Shown in pieces: positions 7,911 through 17,598 of a stretch of DNA of 64,000 nucleotides (within the stretch, counting starts at the first letter, position 1; each line of letters begins with the position of its first letter). The stretch is taken from assembly GCF_018474025.1 (NCBI RefSeq), contig NZ_JAHCTA010000001.1, forward strand, positions 124,001 to 188,000, in the 5' to 3' direction. Both the position numbers and the translations under genes were made by a program. This DNA is from Alteromonas oceanisediminis. Its GTDB lineage: Bacteria > Pseudomonadota > Gammaproteobacteria > Enterobacterales > Alteromonadaceae. The notes under the pieces are model-generated. The model saw only the letters and a program-made list of their open reading frames with translations. It searched no databases and was not told the DNA's origin.

Positions 7911-10010
7911 TTACTGGCCAATCGCGCTAACAATTCTAATCTGTTTATCATCGGGAATTTCTTGGTAGGCCAATACGTGAAGGCCAACCACTGCATTTTT
8001 AAGGAAACGGGACAGCACGGGGCGTAACATGCCCGACGTCAGCAAGACCGACGGCTCACCAGCTAACTCTTGCTTTTGAGAGGCTTCGCTCAAAGATTGC
8101 TGAATGCGGTCTGCCAGGCCCGGTTCAATCCCTGCGCCGTCCTCGCCACCAGCCTGCAGTGACTTGTGCAGCATCTGCTCAAGTTCAGGGGCCAGTGTGA
8201 TCACAGGCAACTCTTTTCCACCGCTGTTAATTTCTTGAATAATTAAACGTTTCAACGCGATGCGCACTGCGGAAACCAATACGTCAGGATCTTGACTCTT
8301 CGGCCCATATTCAGACAACGTTTGCACGATGGTGCGCATATCGCGGATGGGAACGCCTTCATACAACAACGTTCGTAGCACTTTAACGACTGTGCTGAGC
8401 GATAAAATGTCGGGGATTAAACCTTCGATCAATTTAGGATTATTTTTCGCCAGCATGTCTAACAATTGCTGCGTTTCTTCGTGTCCCAGTAGCTGATAAG
8501 CATTGGTCGTTAACAGCTGGCTTAGGTGAGTTGCAACAACAGTGGCGGTGTCTACTACGGTGTAGCCTAGCGTCTGCGCATGTTCACGCTGACTGGGTTT
8601 AATCCATACGGCATCCAGACCAAACGCCGGATCTTTGGTCGCCTTCCCGTCCAGTTTACCGAAAACCTGACCAGGATTAATCGCGAGTTCGCTGTCATGA
8701 TTGATATCGGCATCTCCAACTGTTACCCCAAGCATCGAAATGGAATAAGTCGTCGGGTTTAAGTCGAGGTTGTCGCGAATATGAACAGGTGGGATCAAAA
8801 AGCCCAGCTCTTGTGACAGTTTCTTTCTGACGCCTTTAATACGCGTAAGTAGCTCGCCGCCCTGAGCTTTGTCAACTAACGGAATAAGGCGGTAGCCGAC
8901 TTCCAATCCAATGGTGTCAACCTGTTGCACATCATCCCAGCCCAACTCTCTCACTTCGGCGGGTTGCGATGTTTCACTCGGTGCTAACTCAGTAGCGGAG
9001 GGTTGCTCTGCCTGTTTTTTCAACGCCTGAGTTCGAATATAACCAAAGCCGCCCAATAGCGCACTGAAACCAAGAAAAGCGATATGTGGCATGCCAGGCA
9101 CAATACCCATCACAAACAAAATACCCGATGCAATAAACAACGCTTTTGGATTCGCAACTTGTTTGTCGAGCTCTTGGCCCATCTCTTGCGAATCATTCTC
9201 GCGGGTAACAATAATGGCCGTAGCAATGGATAGTAATAGCGAAGGAATTTGAGCAACCAGACCATCCCCAATGGTCAAAATGGTATACACTTCAAGCGCA
9301 TTACCAAACGAAAGATCATGCTGAATAAGACCAATAAATAAGCCGCCGACAATATTGATCAGCATGATAAACAGACCGGCAATGGCGTCACCTTTGACGA
9401 ATTTTGAAGCACCATCCATCGACCCGTAAAAATCGGCTTCAGAAGTGATTTCTTCCCGGCGTTGGCGTGCCTGCTCCTGATCAATGTAACCGGCGTTCAG
9501 ATCCGCATCAATCGCCATTTGTTTGCCCGGCATGGCATCCAAAGTGAATCGCGCACTGACTTCTGAAATACGCCCGGCACCCGCGGTAACCACCTTAAAG
9601 TTGATGATCAGTAAGATAGCAAACACCACCACACCTACAGCAAAGTTACCGCCAATGACCACTTCACCAAACGCCTGAATCACCTTTCCTGCGGCGTCGC
9701 CGCCTTCGTGTCCGTACAGCAGTACAACACGGGTGGACGCGACATTCAGCGCTAGTCGCAACACGGTTGCAATAAGAAGTACCAACGGGAAAATACCAAA
9801 ATCGACCGGTTTCTTGGTGAATACAGAGACCAGAATAATGACCAGCGAAAGTGCGATATTAAAACTGAACAAGACATCGAGCAGAAATGGCGGCATGGGT
9901 AGAATAACCATGCCCATGATTGCCAGAACGACAATCGGTGCACCGAGTCCTGCACCCAATTTTTTAACTTGATTCCTATCAAATCTTTGCCAGTAGGCTG
10001 ATAGTTCCAT
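7911..10010 (-). CDS. flhA: Flagellar export gate protein FlhA
   Basis: FlhA is the nonameric transmembrane ring of the flagellar type III export apparatus; its cytoplasmic domain docks chaperone-substrate complexes. The protein (699 residues from the ATG at 10010) has a block of hydrophobic helices in residues 20-310, the FHIPEP-family segment around DAMPGKQMAIDADLNAG, and a long C-terminal cytoplasmic domain. The longest frame opens with TTG codons at 10034; I prefer the ATG at 10010 (MELSAYWQRF), with GGAG 12 nt upstream. A marginal sigma-54-like site lies upstream at 10074-10088. Confidence 0.96.
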   Translation of the reverse strand: MELSAYWQRFDRNQVKKLGAGLGAPIVVLAIMGMVILPMPPFLLDVLFSFNIALSLVIILVSVFTKKPVDFGIFPLVLLIATVLRLALNVASTRVVLLYGHEGGDAAGKVIQAFGEVVIGGNFAVGVVVFAILLIINFKVVTAGAGRISEVSARFTLDAMPGKQMAIDADLNAGYIDQEQARQRREEITSEADFYGSMDGASKFVKGDAIAGLFIMLINIVGGLFIGLIQHDLSFGNALEVYTILTIGDGLVAQIPSLLLSIATAIIVTRENDSQEMGQELDKQVANPKALFIASGILFVMGIVPGMPHIAFLGFSALLGGFGYIRTQALKKQAEQPSATELAPSETSQPAEVRELGWDDVQQVDTIGLEVGYRLIPLVDKAQGGELLTRIKGVRKKLSQELGFLIPPVHIRDNLDLNPTTYSISMLGVTVGDADINHDSELAINPGQVFGKLDGKATKDPAFGLDAVWIKPSQREHAQTLGYTVVDTATVVATHLSQLLTTNAYQLLGHEETQQLLDMLAKNNPKLIEGLIPDILSLSTVVKVLRTLLYEGVPIRDMRTIVQTLSEYGPKSQDPDVLVSAVRIALKRLIIQEINSGGKELPVITLAPELEQMLHKSLQAGGEDGAGIEPGLADRIQQSLSEASQKQELAGEPSVLLTSGMLRPVLSRFLKNAVVGLHVLAYQEIPDDKQIRIVSAIGQ

Positions 10011-10073
10011 GCTTTTCCGAGACTCCTGCAACAACGGAATTTTGACGCCGCTCGCGCGATATCAATGGGTATA

Positions 10074-10088
10074 TCAACTACCGTGCCA
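10074..10088 (-). promoter_or_regulatory. Marginal sigma-54-like promoter upstream of flhA
   Basis: On the minus strand TGGCAC-N5-TTGA precedes flhA by about 65 nt. The -24 element is perfect and the spacing right, but the -12 element has GA in place of the almost invariant GC. flhA promoters are FlrC/FleR-dependent sigma-54 promoters in related bacteria, which is why I record it. Confidence 0.35.
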
Positions 10089-10106
10089 GATTGAGCCAGG
10101 CTGAGC

Positions 10107-11237
10107 CTATCGACGGTACTCAGGTGGGATAGGTAAATCTCTCTTCAGCGGTTTCGGCCGCTTGCCTTTACCAGAACGATAGGCCTTAAGTTTATAAACA
10201 TAGGCAAGCACTTGAGCCACCGCCATAAAGAGTTTATGCGGTATTTCCTGATCAGGTTCGGTCGAATAAAATATGGCACGCGTTAGCATTGGCGAAGGAA
10301 TGAGCGGTACGTCGTGCGCAGTCGCAATTTTACGAATATGCATCGCTAATTCGTCGGCTCCCTTGGCAACCACCACCGGCGCGCGCTGACCGTCTTCATC
10401 GTATTTCAAGGCCACTGAAAAGTGTGTTGGGTTGGTGACAACAACGTCTGCCTTGGGCACTTCTTGCATCATCCGGTTTGCCGCAGCCTGATATTGTAAT
10501 CGACGAATGCGGCCTTTGACCTGCGGATCACCTTCCGCATTCTTACGCTCATCCTTGACTTCCTGCTTAGTCATTTTCATTTCTTTGTTATGTTTGTATG
10601 ACTGATAAGGCACATCAATCAAAACAATCGGTATCATCGCGCAGCACATCATCAGAAAAGCCCACTCAATCATATCCAGCGCGTGAAACAGGCTCAGCGG
10701 GTAAAGCTCTTGATCCAAATGCAAGGCTTCATCCATAAAGATATTTAAGGCAAGGTACGCCGTGCCACCAATGACAAAGAACTTCGCAATGGCTTTGAGC
10801 AGTTCCACGATACCTTCGATACCGAACATGCGTTTGAAGCCATTTAACGGGTTAATTTTACTGGCTTTAGGCGCCGCCGACTGCCACGTAAAATTGAATC
10901 CCCCCATGGCGATTGAGCCGTAAATACCCGCCACCATAGCAATAACCATGTAAAACAACACCGGCGTACTGATTTGCTCAAATGCCGCGCCCCATGCCTG
11001 GAACATATGATTGGTGTCGAAGGTTTCATCGCGAGATAAGGTGAATGTGCGCTGCATGACGGAGAACACGGCTGAGGCGATATAGGAGCCCATCAACAGA
11101 AAAGACACAGCGCTTGCGATCAACACCAACGCCGTTGATAACTCGCGAGATCGCGCTAACTGCCCTTTATTGCGGGCGTCCTGTTTCTTTTTGGACGTGG
11201 GTTCTTCGGTTTTTTCCGCCGAATCGTTATCTGCCAT
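10107..11237 (-). CDS. flhB: Flagellar export substrate-specificity protein FlhB
   Basis: FlhB is an inner-membrane component of the export gate; self-cleavage at NPTH lets the apparatus switch from rod/hook to filament substrates, together with FliK. The 376-residue protein has four hydrophobic segments in residues 30-210 and a cytoplasmic domain with the intact autocleavage motif in VVTNPTHFSVAL (about 267-270). The N terminus DSAEKTEEPTSKKKQDAR is the usual charged signature. Start is ATG at 11237, 4 nt after the fliR stop, and the gene ends about 70 nt before flhA. The C-terminal extension KGKRPKPLKRDLPIPPEYRR is basic and proline-rich. Confidence 0.97.
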   Translation of the reverse strand: MADNDSAEKTEEPTSKKKQDARNKGQLARSRELSTALVLIASAVSFLLMGSYIASAVFSVMQRTFTLSRDETFDTNHMFQAWGAAFEQISTPVLFYMVIAMVAGIYGSIAMGGFNFTWQSAAPKASKINPLNGFKRMFGIEGIVELLKAIAKFFVIGGTAYLALNIFMDEALHLDQELYPLSLFHALDMIEWAFLMMCCAMIPIVLIDVPYQSYKHNKEMKMTKQEVKDERKNAEGDPQVKGRIRRLQYQAAANRMMQEVPKADVVVTNPTHFSVALKYDEDGQRAPVVVAKGADELAMHIRKIATAHDVPLIPSPMLTRAIFYSTEPDQEIPHKLFMAVAQVLAYVYKLKAYRSGKGKRPKPLKRDLPIPPEYRR

Positions 11238-11241
11238 CGCG

Positions 11242-12024
11242 TTACACTCCGCAAATTCTCAGCAGTTGGCACATCATTAACTCGGCGCGTTCCCACTGTT
11301 CTTGAAAGTGGTCGGCAAAGTTGGCCAGGGTTATCCAAATTATTATCAGCCCCATAATTTGAGCAATGGAGAAGCCAATGCTAAAAATGTTCAATTGAGG
11401 GGCGGCTTTAGTCATCACACCAAACGACAGATTGACAATCAGCAAGGACACGATCGGGGCTAATGTGATGGTAACAGCTGCCGTAAACATCCACCCTGCC
11501 CATAAAGCAATGGCTTGAAACTGCTCAGGAGCCCACCAGCCTGCTCCAATCGGATAAGCCTGAAAGCTCATCGTAATCATCTGAATCATCGCCAAGTGAC
11601 CGTCAAATGTCCAAAACAATAGCGTCGCTAAAATTAAGTAGAACTGACCCACCGCCGGTACATTAATACCATTGATTGGATCGACAATGGACGCAAACCC
11701 CAAGCCTGTTTGCATCGCCACAATTTGCCCTGCGACCACGAAAGTGTTCAATACCATCATGGATAAAAATCCAATCGCAATACCGATCACCAGTTGTTGG
11801 ATCATCAGGATAAATGTGCCCACATCAACAATCTGTTCCACCGGTGATTTTGGCACAACAGGCATGATCACGAAGGTAAACAGAACGGCGTACAACGCTT
11901 TAACCGGTGTTGGAATGGATTTAGCGCTCAACCCTACCATTGCCGCAAACATGCCAGAGATACGCATGAATGGCAGTAAAAAATCGGCCAAGAACTGAAG
12001 GATAGTGGCTTCCGCTATCACCAT
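11242..12024 (-). CDS. fliR: Flagellar export gate protein FliR
   Basis: FliR, with FliP and FliQ, forms the helical core of the flagellar export gate. The 260-residue protein is almost wholly hydrophobic with several membrane segments and the family pattern FLPFMRISGMFAAMVG near the N terminus and LNTFVVAGQIVAMQTGLGFA in the middle. Start is ATG at 12024, 5 nt after fliQ; stop is 4 nt before flhB. Order fliP-fliQ-fliR-flhB is the standard flagellar arrangement. Confidence 0.96.
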   Translation of the reverse strand: MVIAEATILQFLADFLLPFMRISGMFAAMVGLSAKSIPTPVKALYAVLFTFVIMPVVPKSPVEQIVDVGTFILMIQQLVIGIAIGFLSMMVLNTFVVAGQIVAMQTGLGFASIVDPINGINVPAVGQFYLILATLLFWTFDGHLAMIQMITMSFQAYPIGAGWWAPEQFQAIALWAGWMFTAAVTITLAPIVSLLIVNLSFGVMTKAAPQLNIFSIGFSIAQIMGLIIIWITLANFADHFQEQWERAELMMCQLLRICGV

Positions 12025-12029
12025 GTCGG

Positions 12030-12299
12030 TTAGCCGACCACCTGCGGAATGCGTTCAATCATACTGAACGTGAAATCCATCACTTTCTGCACCAACCAAT
12101 TTCCCCCCCAACTCAATGCCAGCAAGGTAACCAGCAGGCGTGGCAGGAAGCTCATGGTTTGCTCATTAATTGAAGTCGCCGCTTGGAATACCGCCACAAT
12201 CAACCCCACAATCAAGCTCGGTACAATGACCGCAGAGACCAATAAAATAACGATAAACATGGACTCTCGAAGAATTTCCACAAATGCTTCTGGACCCAT
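12030..12299 (-). CDS. fliQ: Flagellar export gate protein FliQ
   Basis: FliQ is a two-helix hairpin subunit of the export gate. The 89-residue protein begins MGPEAFVEILRESMF and has two membrane segments (about 16-40 and 52-76), with the family pattern VAVFQAATSINEQTMSFLP between them. It lies 9 nt after fliP and 5 nt before fliR; the ATG at 12299 has GGAG close upstream. Length equals the family norm. Confidence 0.96.
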   Translation of the reverse strand: MGPEAFVEILRESMFIVILLVSAVIVPSLIVGLIVAVFQAATSINEQTMSFLPRLLVTLLALSWGGNWLVQKVMDFTFSMIERIPQVVG

Positions 12300-12308
12300 A
12301 AATTTCTC

Positions 12309-13082
12309 CTACACGCCCATACCAAAGCTGGTGGCGAGAGTACCGAAGATTAAATTCCAGCCATCAACCAAAACAAACAACATCAGTTTGAACGGCAGCG
12401 ACACAATCATCGGCGACAACATCATCATCCCCATTGCCATCAAGATTGACGCGACAACAAGGTCTAGAATCAAAAACGGAATAAACAACATAAAACCTAT
12501 TTGAAAGGCGGTTTTGAGTTCGCTCGTGACAAATGCTGGCACCAAAACCGTCATCGGTACTTCTGAAGGATCGTCAAACTGATCTTCCATCCCGCCGATC
12601 CGCACGAAGGTTTCCAGGTCTTTCACGCGGGTTTGCGACAGCATAAATTCTCGCATCGGCAATTTTGCCTGATTAACAGCTTCAATCGACGTCATTTCTT
12701 CATTTAAATACGGCTGTAGTGCCGTCTCATTGATTTCCTCAAACACCGGCGCCATGATGAACATGCTCAAAAACAGACTCACGCCAATAAGAATTTGGTT
12801 GGATGGCGATTGTTGCAGGCCGATGGCCTGACGCAAAATAGACAACACCACGATGATCCGTGTAAACGATGTCATCATCATAATAAAAGCGGGTATCAGA
12901 CTCAGCGCCGTCATGATGAACAGCGCTTGCAGCGTCATGGAGTATTCCTGCGCCCCGTCTTCGGTGGTGGTCACCGTAACGGCCGAAATACCTTGTTGTG
13001 CCAATGCCACGTCGCTGTAAAGCAAACCGCTGATGATTAGCACGCAACACAGCATCATTGAACAGCAGCGTGTTATCGTCAT
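12309..13082 (-). CDS. fliP: Flagellar export gate protein FliP
   Basis: FliP forms the pentameric base of the export gate. The 257-residue protein has a cleavable N-terminal signal peptide (hydrophobic 5-25, ending ALAQQ), then [20 protein letters not shown], a periplasmic loop, and C-terminal membrane segments around [20 protein letters not shown], all typical of the family. Its start overlaps the fliO stop by 4 nt (ATGA), so translation of fliO and fliP is probably coupled. Confidence 0.97.
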   Translation of the reverse strand: MTITRCCSMMLCCVLIISGLLYSDVALAQQGISAVTVTTTEDGAQEYSMTLQALFIMTALSLIPAFIMMMTSFTRIIVVLSILRQAIGLQQSPSNQILIGVSLFLSMFIMAPVFEEINETALQPYLNEEMTSIEAVNQAKLPMREFMLSQTRVKDLETFVRIGGMEDQFDDPSEVPMTVLVPAFVTSELKTAFQIGFMLFIPFLILDLVVASILMAMGMMMLSPMIVSLPFKLMLFVLVDGWNLIFGTLATSFGMGV

Positions 13083-13582
13083 GGCGTGGTGACCTCAGCC
13101 GGCTTGTCGCCACGCAGCTTACCCGCCATCGCCTGGATTAACTTGTCTTTGAACTGTTCACCCGTATTCACGGCTTCGCTTTTCTTGAGCGGCTCGCTCA
13201 GCGTGGCCAGATGATTAATATTGTGCGCCGTAACGCCAAGCAGAAATTGTTCGCTCCCTACTTCGACCACAACCACGCGTTCTTTTGTGCCAGCCATCAT
13301 GCTGGCAACAATTTTCATCTGCCCACTACCGGCTTGGGTGACATTAAACCGGCGCATCACATAAGCAAGCGCAAAAATAATCCCAATGACCACCAGCAGT
13401 GATAGAAAAATTGACGCTATCGACGTTGGGTTTGTAATAGAGTTTGTTTGACTATCGGCCGCGAGGACCGTTTGAAAACTTGTACAAAGAAGGAAAAATA
13501 ATGCGCAACCAAATGATTTAGTTGCGCTTTTTAGGGTAAAGCTACCTGAGCTTTTTGATTCTCTCGATTTGACTAATAACAT
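13079..13582 (-). CDS. fliO: Flagellar export assembly protein FliO
   Basis: FliO assists assembly of the FliP ring. The 167-residue protein has an N-terminal hydrophobic segment (about 26-42, signal-like, ending VLAADS), a membrane segment (about 55-75, [20 protein letters not shown]) and a cytoplasmic domain with [18 protein letters not shown], the FliO signature. No ATG or GTG occurs between the first codon and the hydrophobic stretch, so the start at 13582 is the likely one even though it overlaps the end of fliN by 41 nt. Confidence 0.9.
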   Translation of the reverse strand: MLLVKSRESKSSGSFTLKSATKSFGCALFFLLCTSFQTVLAADSQTNSITNPTSIASIFLSLLVVIGIIFALAYVMRRFNVTQAGSGQMKIVASMMAGTKERVVVVEVGSEQFLLGVTAHNINHLATLSEPLKKSEAVNTGEQFKDKLIQAMAGKLRGDKPAEVTTP

Positions 13583-13961
13583 CCGTTAACCGAATACCAA
13601 ATTTATCGTTGACGACTACTACCTCTCCATGAGCAATCAACGTGCCATTCACTAAAACATCTAATGGCTCACCCGCAACCCGATCTAATTCAACCACAGA
13701 GCCCTGGTTCAATTGGAGTAAGTTGCGAATACTTATTTGGCTTCTTCCGACTTCCATCGAAATAGTCACGGGAATATCAAGAATGGTATCCAGCTTCTTC
13801 TTTTCAGCTTGTGTAATCGGCGCATCGTCGTCCAGCTCATCCAGCTCAGCAACATGCACATCATCGCCATCGGTTTCGCCGCTACCGTCTTCGTTTTCTT
13901 CCGAGTCGGCCTGCTCCGCCATCGCTGCGGCCCAATCGTCCATACCGTCTTCTTCACTCAT
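13542..13961 (-). CDS. fliN: Flagellar motor switch protein FliN
   Basis: FliN forms, with FliM, the lower C-ring, binding CheY-P and docking the FliH-FliI export ATPase. The 139-residue protein has an acidic N-terminal tail (Asp/Glu-rich, 1-48) and a C-terminal SpoA domain: [63 protein letters not shown]. Start is ATG at 13961 with GAGG upstream, 24 nt after fliM. The 3' end overlaps fliO by 41 nt. Confidence 0.97.
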   Translation of the reverse strand: MSEEDGMDDWAAAMAEQADSEENEDGSGETDGDDVHVAELDELDDDAPITQAEKKKLDTILDIPVTISMEVGRSQISIRNLLQLNQGSVVELDRVAGEPLDVLVNGTLIAHGEVVVVNDKFGIRLTDVISQIERIKKLR

Positions 13962-13985
13962 GGCTATATCCTCTTGGTAATGGCA

Positions 13986-15044
13986 TTATAAATCTTCTTC
14001 CAACACTGATAACTCAGCGTCATTATCAATGACACGGCCACCTCGTGTCAGAAGCTGTAGTTCTGACTTAACAGAGGTCGGACGGTCTATCTTTTCAATT
14101 ATCTTCAGCGCGAGGTTGTCTCGTGATCGACCCAGCTTAGCCCTGAAGGTGGGCAAATCTTCAATCAAAACGGTGATATGGTTAGGCATTTCTATCGGAA
14201 TAATGTCGCCGGCTTTCAGCTCCATCATTTCGCGCAGCGGCATATCAAAATCCAGCATATGTGTGCTGAGTTCCACATTGACGTCCATGATTTCATCGCG
14301 CAGTGCTTTGCTCCAACGGAAATCAGTATCTTCTTTGTCGCTCTGCACACCCGCATCGAGTAACTCTCTAATCGGTTCCAGCATGGAGTAAGGCAGTGAA
14401 ACGTGAAAATCACCACCACCACCGTCAAGTTCAATATGGAAAGAGCTGATCACCACCACTTCCGTTGGGCTAACGATATTCGCCATGGCTGGGTTCACTT
14501 CAGAATCCAGATATTCGAATGACACGTCCATGACGGGTGCCCACGCCTCTTTGTAATCTTCAAAGATGAGCTTTAACAGCATTTGAATGATGCGTCGCTC
14601 CGTCGGTGTAAACTCCCGCCCCTCGATTTTGGCATGGTAACGGCCGTCACCACCAAAAAAGTTGTCAACCAGAATAAACACCAGTCTCGCTTCCATGGTG
14701 ATCAGGCCTGTCCCTTTAAGCGGACGGAAACGCACCATGTTAAGGCTGGTTGGAACAAATAGCGTATGTATGTACTCGCCGAATTTAATCATTTGTATGC
14801 CGTTGATCGACACTTCGGCAGAGCGGCGCATCATATTGAACAAGCTCACACGCATGTGCCGCGCAAATCGCTCGTTCACGATCTCAAGTGTGGGCATGCG
14901 CCCCCGCACGATCCGATCCTGCGAGGAGAAATCGTATTCGAGCGCAGACGTGTCGACTTCGCCGTCGTCGACGTCCTCTTCTTCGACATCATCCACTCCA
15001 TGCAGGAGCGCGTCGATTTCGTCTTGAGATAGTAAATCGCTCAC
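13986..15044 (-). CDS. fliM: Flagellar motor switch protein FliM
   Basis: FliM is the C-ring switch subunit that receives CheY-P at its N terminus. The 352-residue protein begins MSDLLSQDEIDALLHGV, the conserved CheY-binding N peptide, then the CheC-like middle domain with GRMPTLEIVNERFARH and the C-terminal SpoA domain (ELSTHMLDFDMPLREMMELK). Start is GTG at 15044 with GGAA 5 nt upstream, 12 nt after fliL. Normal family length. Confidence 0.97.
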   Translation of the reverse strand: MSDLLSQDEIDALLHGVDDVEEEDVDDGEVDTSALEYDFSSQDRIVRGRMPTLEIVNERFARHMRVSLFNMMRRSAEVSINGIQMIKFGEYIHTLFVPTSLNMVRFRPLKGTGLITMEARLVFILVDNFFGGDGRYHAKIEGREFTPTERRIIQMLLKLIFEDYKEAWAPVMDVSFEYLDSEVNPAMANIVSPTEVVVISSFHIELDGGGGDFHVSLPYSMLEPIRELLDAGVQSDKEDTDFRWSKALRDEIMDVNVELSTHMLDFDMPLREMMELKAGDIIPIEMPNHITVLIEDLPTFRAKLGRSRDNLALKIIEKIDRPTSVKSELQLLTRGGRVIDNDAELSVLEEDL

Positions 15045-15056
15045 ATCAGTTCCTAA

Positions 15057-15581
15057 TTACTGCATTACGAAGCCGGTAAACAGGACTTCTTCAACCACAT
15101 CAGCCCCGGCTATTTCCTGCATTTTAGCTTGCACATCGCGTAACGATTGCTCACGCAATGCAATTTTCCCCGCTTCTGTGACTAGATCATCGGCATTACT
15201 ACTACTGAAGACCTGTAGCAAGGTTCCCTCAATCAGCGGGATGTGCGATTTCGCCAATTCTTCGCTATCACTGCCGCGCACCATCAACTGAACTTTGATT
15301 TCGACTAACCGGTCACGTCCGGCGCCCGGTACGTTGAGCACAAAAGGACGCGGCATCGCCACATAGAGGGCCGTGCCAGACTTTGCGCTGCCAGTAGAGG
15401 CACTAGGCGCTGCGCCTGCCTGCCCTTCGACCGCCTGCACATCCGCCATGTCATCATCACTTCCGCCCAAGAAAAAGAACGCAGCGGCACCACCGGCAAT
15501 AATCACTACAGCGGCGATGATGATGATCATCAGCTTGCCTTTTTTACCACCTTCTTCAATCTTTAATTCTTCTTCAGCCAT
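15057..15581 (-). CDS. fliL: Flagellar basal body-associated protein FliL
   Basis: FliL encircles the stator near the basal body and supports torque under load. The 174-residue protein has a charged N-terminal tail (EELKIEEGGKKGK), one membrane segment (about 17-38, rich in Ile/Val/Ala then FFFLGG) and a periplasmic domain with PRPFVLNVPG and LMVRGSDSEELAKSHIPLI, as in the family. Start is ATG at 15581; it follows fliK by 103 nt and precedes fliM by 12 nt. Confidence 0.95.
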   Translation of the reverse strand: MAEEELKIEEGGKKGKLMIIIIAAVVIIAGGAAAFFFLGGSDDDMADVQAVEGQAGAAPSASTGSAKSGTALYVAMPRPFVLNVPGAGRDRLVEIKVQLMVRGSDSEELAKSHIPLIEGTLLQVFSSSNADDLVTEAGKIALREQSLRDVQAKMQEIAGADVVEEVLFTGFVMQ

Positions 15582-15684
15582 GACATTCTCAGTTTATCCG
15601 CAGTAAGGCTATTATCAGTATCGTTGGGCAAAATCTCAATCGGTCATTTAGACTATTTCACACCCACGCAAAAACGATGAGCCC

Positions 15685-17511
15685 TTATGCATAATAGTCG
15701 ATACCACCTGGGGTGCCACCCGTGGCTCGCTGCTCGATGACCTCAGAGGCAATTTCTTCCAGTCCATCATCCTGTTGACCTTGTGCAAAATGTCCTTCTT
15801 GCTGTTCGCCTTGCTGCTGCGGGTTATCTTGCTCCACAGAAGATTGGCCCAGCTCAATCCCCTGCTGCGCCAACATATCTCTCAAGCGAGGCGCAGCCTG
15901 ATCAAGTGCATCGCGCGCTTGTGGCGATTGCACCACAAAATTAACGGTCGCGGCCTCGCCCGACATGCTGACTTTGACCTTCACGCTGCCTAAGTCGGGT
16001 GGATCAAGACGTATTTCGGCAAAACTGTTTCTGGCATTCACCATCCAACGGATCTTCTCAGCAAACTGGTTCTGTCCGTCAGGTTTCAGAATATTCACAG
16101 GTTTGTCGAGCATGGTCTGGGTGTGACTTGTTTTTGACGTTTCCAGCTGATTGCCAATATCAGTCGTGGCGATATCAACATGGGCGGTCTGCGCCGTATT
16201 GGTCAGTAACGCGGCATTGTCGCGCATCGCAGTCGTCACCCCATCAGCCAGTGCAAGTGCCTGAGTCAGTGCAACCGACACTTGATTTATACCGGACTGC
16301 GGTACGGGCATATCGGCAGTCACTAACGCGTCCGTCACCAGCGATTTAATGCTGATCCCGGGCTCTCTTCCTTCACTGAGTTGCTGTTTGTACTCGGCAA
16401 GCCCGGCTTGCAACGCGCCGATAAAAGATTTTTGCTGACTGGCAGAGGCGGGTTCTGCCGCAGTGCTGAGCAACTGCTTAAGCGTTGCATTTGCAATGTC
16501 ATCTATCGGGCCCGCCTCCAACTGACTCAAGGCATTCACTGCAGCGGTTTCTGATGGGTTCACCTTCACTTTTAGCTGAGCTTCAGTTTTAGGTGCACCA
16601 GCGTTTATCGTTGTACCTGCTATGAGTGCTGGGTCAATTGCGCTGTCTGCGACCGGCTTTTCAATCACAACCGGCTTATCCCCCAACAAGGCTTCCAGCT
16701 CGGTGAGTTTTGAGGTCTCGGTCTGGTCTGCAGCTTGTAACACCTGCTGGCTTAGCTCAGGAGCTTCATCACTGCTCGCACTATCTTGCCGGGCTTGGGC
16801 CAATAATAAAGCGACAAGCTCTACAACCGCCTCGCTTTCTCCATCACCTAACTCGGTCAAATCGCTCGTTCCCATCGTCTGACCCAATTCGCCTTCGCCG
16901 CCGCTACGATCGCCTGAGTCAGTCGTCGATAGCTTATGCATCTGCGCCACGAGTTCGGCGATCGCAGAGAATTTCGCCGTCTGTTCGCCATCAACGATGT
17001 CGCTCACATTCTTATTGGTCAGCATAAGTTCTGTGATATCCACGGTCTTTAATGAAATATCAGTGGTATTCTCAAGCTTGTTGGCGATTTCACCGTCGTA
17101 GCTTTGCTCGCGCTTCTCGTTAGCCATCGCATTTTTTATTTGTTCGACCAGCGAAACCCAGTCTTCCGCATCAGTGTTTTCAACGGCTTGGTCTGCTTTA
17201 TCAAGGACTGGCTTTTCAATCACGTCCGAAGGCGGCTGGGAACTTTCTTTAAGCTTTGCCTGAGGCTGAGTATTATCGTGCTCGCGGTTAGCCGACTCTC
17301 TTGGCGCCTGATTAGATTTGAACGAACTGGTTTCAGCACGAGGCTCAGACTTCCTCTCCTGCCGCAACGCCTGCTCAAACTGAGCGGCATTGCCCGAGCG
17401 CTGCTCAGAAGACGTGCCACTGCCAAGCCACTGTTTGTCAAAACCCAGGGAAGCATCGCTAGTGGGTTTTGCGGCAATATCTGTTTGCAGGGGGGCAATT
17501 TGTTGCATCAT
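15685..17511 (-). CDS. fliK: Flagellar hook-length control protein FliK
   Basis: FliK measures hook length and triggers the FlhB specificity switch; it is itself secreted. The 608-residue protein is Gln/Ser/Glu/Ala-rich and low complexity over most of its length, with the conserved Flg_hook domain near the C terminus (LDKPVNILKPDGQNQFAEKI in part, then RLDPPDLGSVKVKVSMSGE and VNFVVQSPQARDAL). Two adjacent ATG codons open the frame, with GAGGAGG upstream. It heads the fliK-L-M-N-O-P-Q-R-flhB group behind a good sigma-54 site and a leader hairpin. Upstream neighbours galM and the FGE-type gene are not flagellar. Confidence 0.93.
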   Translation of the reverse strand: MMQQIAPLQTDIAAKPTSDASLGFDKQWLGSGTSSEQRSGNAAQFEQALRQERKSEPRAETSSFKSNQAPRESANREHDNTQPQAKLKESSQPPSDVIEKPVLDKADQAVENTDAEDWVSLVEQIKNAMANEKREQSYDGEIANKLENTTDISLKTVDITELMLTNKNVSDIVDGEQTAKFSAIAELVAQMHKLSTTDSGDRSGGEGELGQTMGTSDLTELGDGESEAVVELVALLLAQARQDSASSDEAPELSQQVLQAADQTETSKLTELEALLGDKPVVIEKPVADSAIDPALIAGTTINAGAPKTEAQLKVKVNPSETAAVNALSQLEAGPIDDIANATLKQLLSTAAEPASASQQKSFIGALQAGLAEYKQQLSEGREPGISIKSLVTDALVTADMPVPQSGINQVSVALTQALALADGVTTAMRDNAALLTNTAQTAHVDIATTDIGNQLETSKTSHTQTMLDKPVNILKPDGQNQFAEKIRWMVNARNSFAEIRLDPPDLGSVKVKVSMSGEAATVNFVVQSPQARDALDQAAPRLRDMLAQQGIELGQSSVEQDNPQQQGEQQEGHFAQGQQDDGLEEIASEVIEQRATGGTPGGIDYYA

Positions 17512-17531
17512 TCGCGCATCCTCCTCTCGTT

Positions 17532-17554
17532 AACCTATTGATTTAATAGGTTAT
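17532..17554. repeat. Perfect inverted repeat in the fliK leader
   Basis: Arms TAACCTATT and AATAGGTTA (9 bp) with a 5-nt loop lie between the sigma-54 site and the fliK ribosome-binding site. No T-run follows on the minus strand. It would form a stem-loop in the fliK mRNA leader or serve as a palindromic protein site; neither can be decided from sequence alone. Confidence 0.65.
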
Positions 17555-17598
17555 TGAGATGTCATCCTGTTTCTGACATTAATCTGTATAGAGGTTTT

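Noticed and set aside
12049-12504. Plus-strand open frame of 151 codons opposite fliQ/fliP
   Set aside because: Lies fully over two certain export-gate genes; Ile/Thr/Asn-rich composition reflects the reverse complement of membrane-helix codons.
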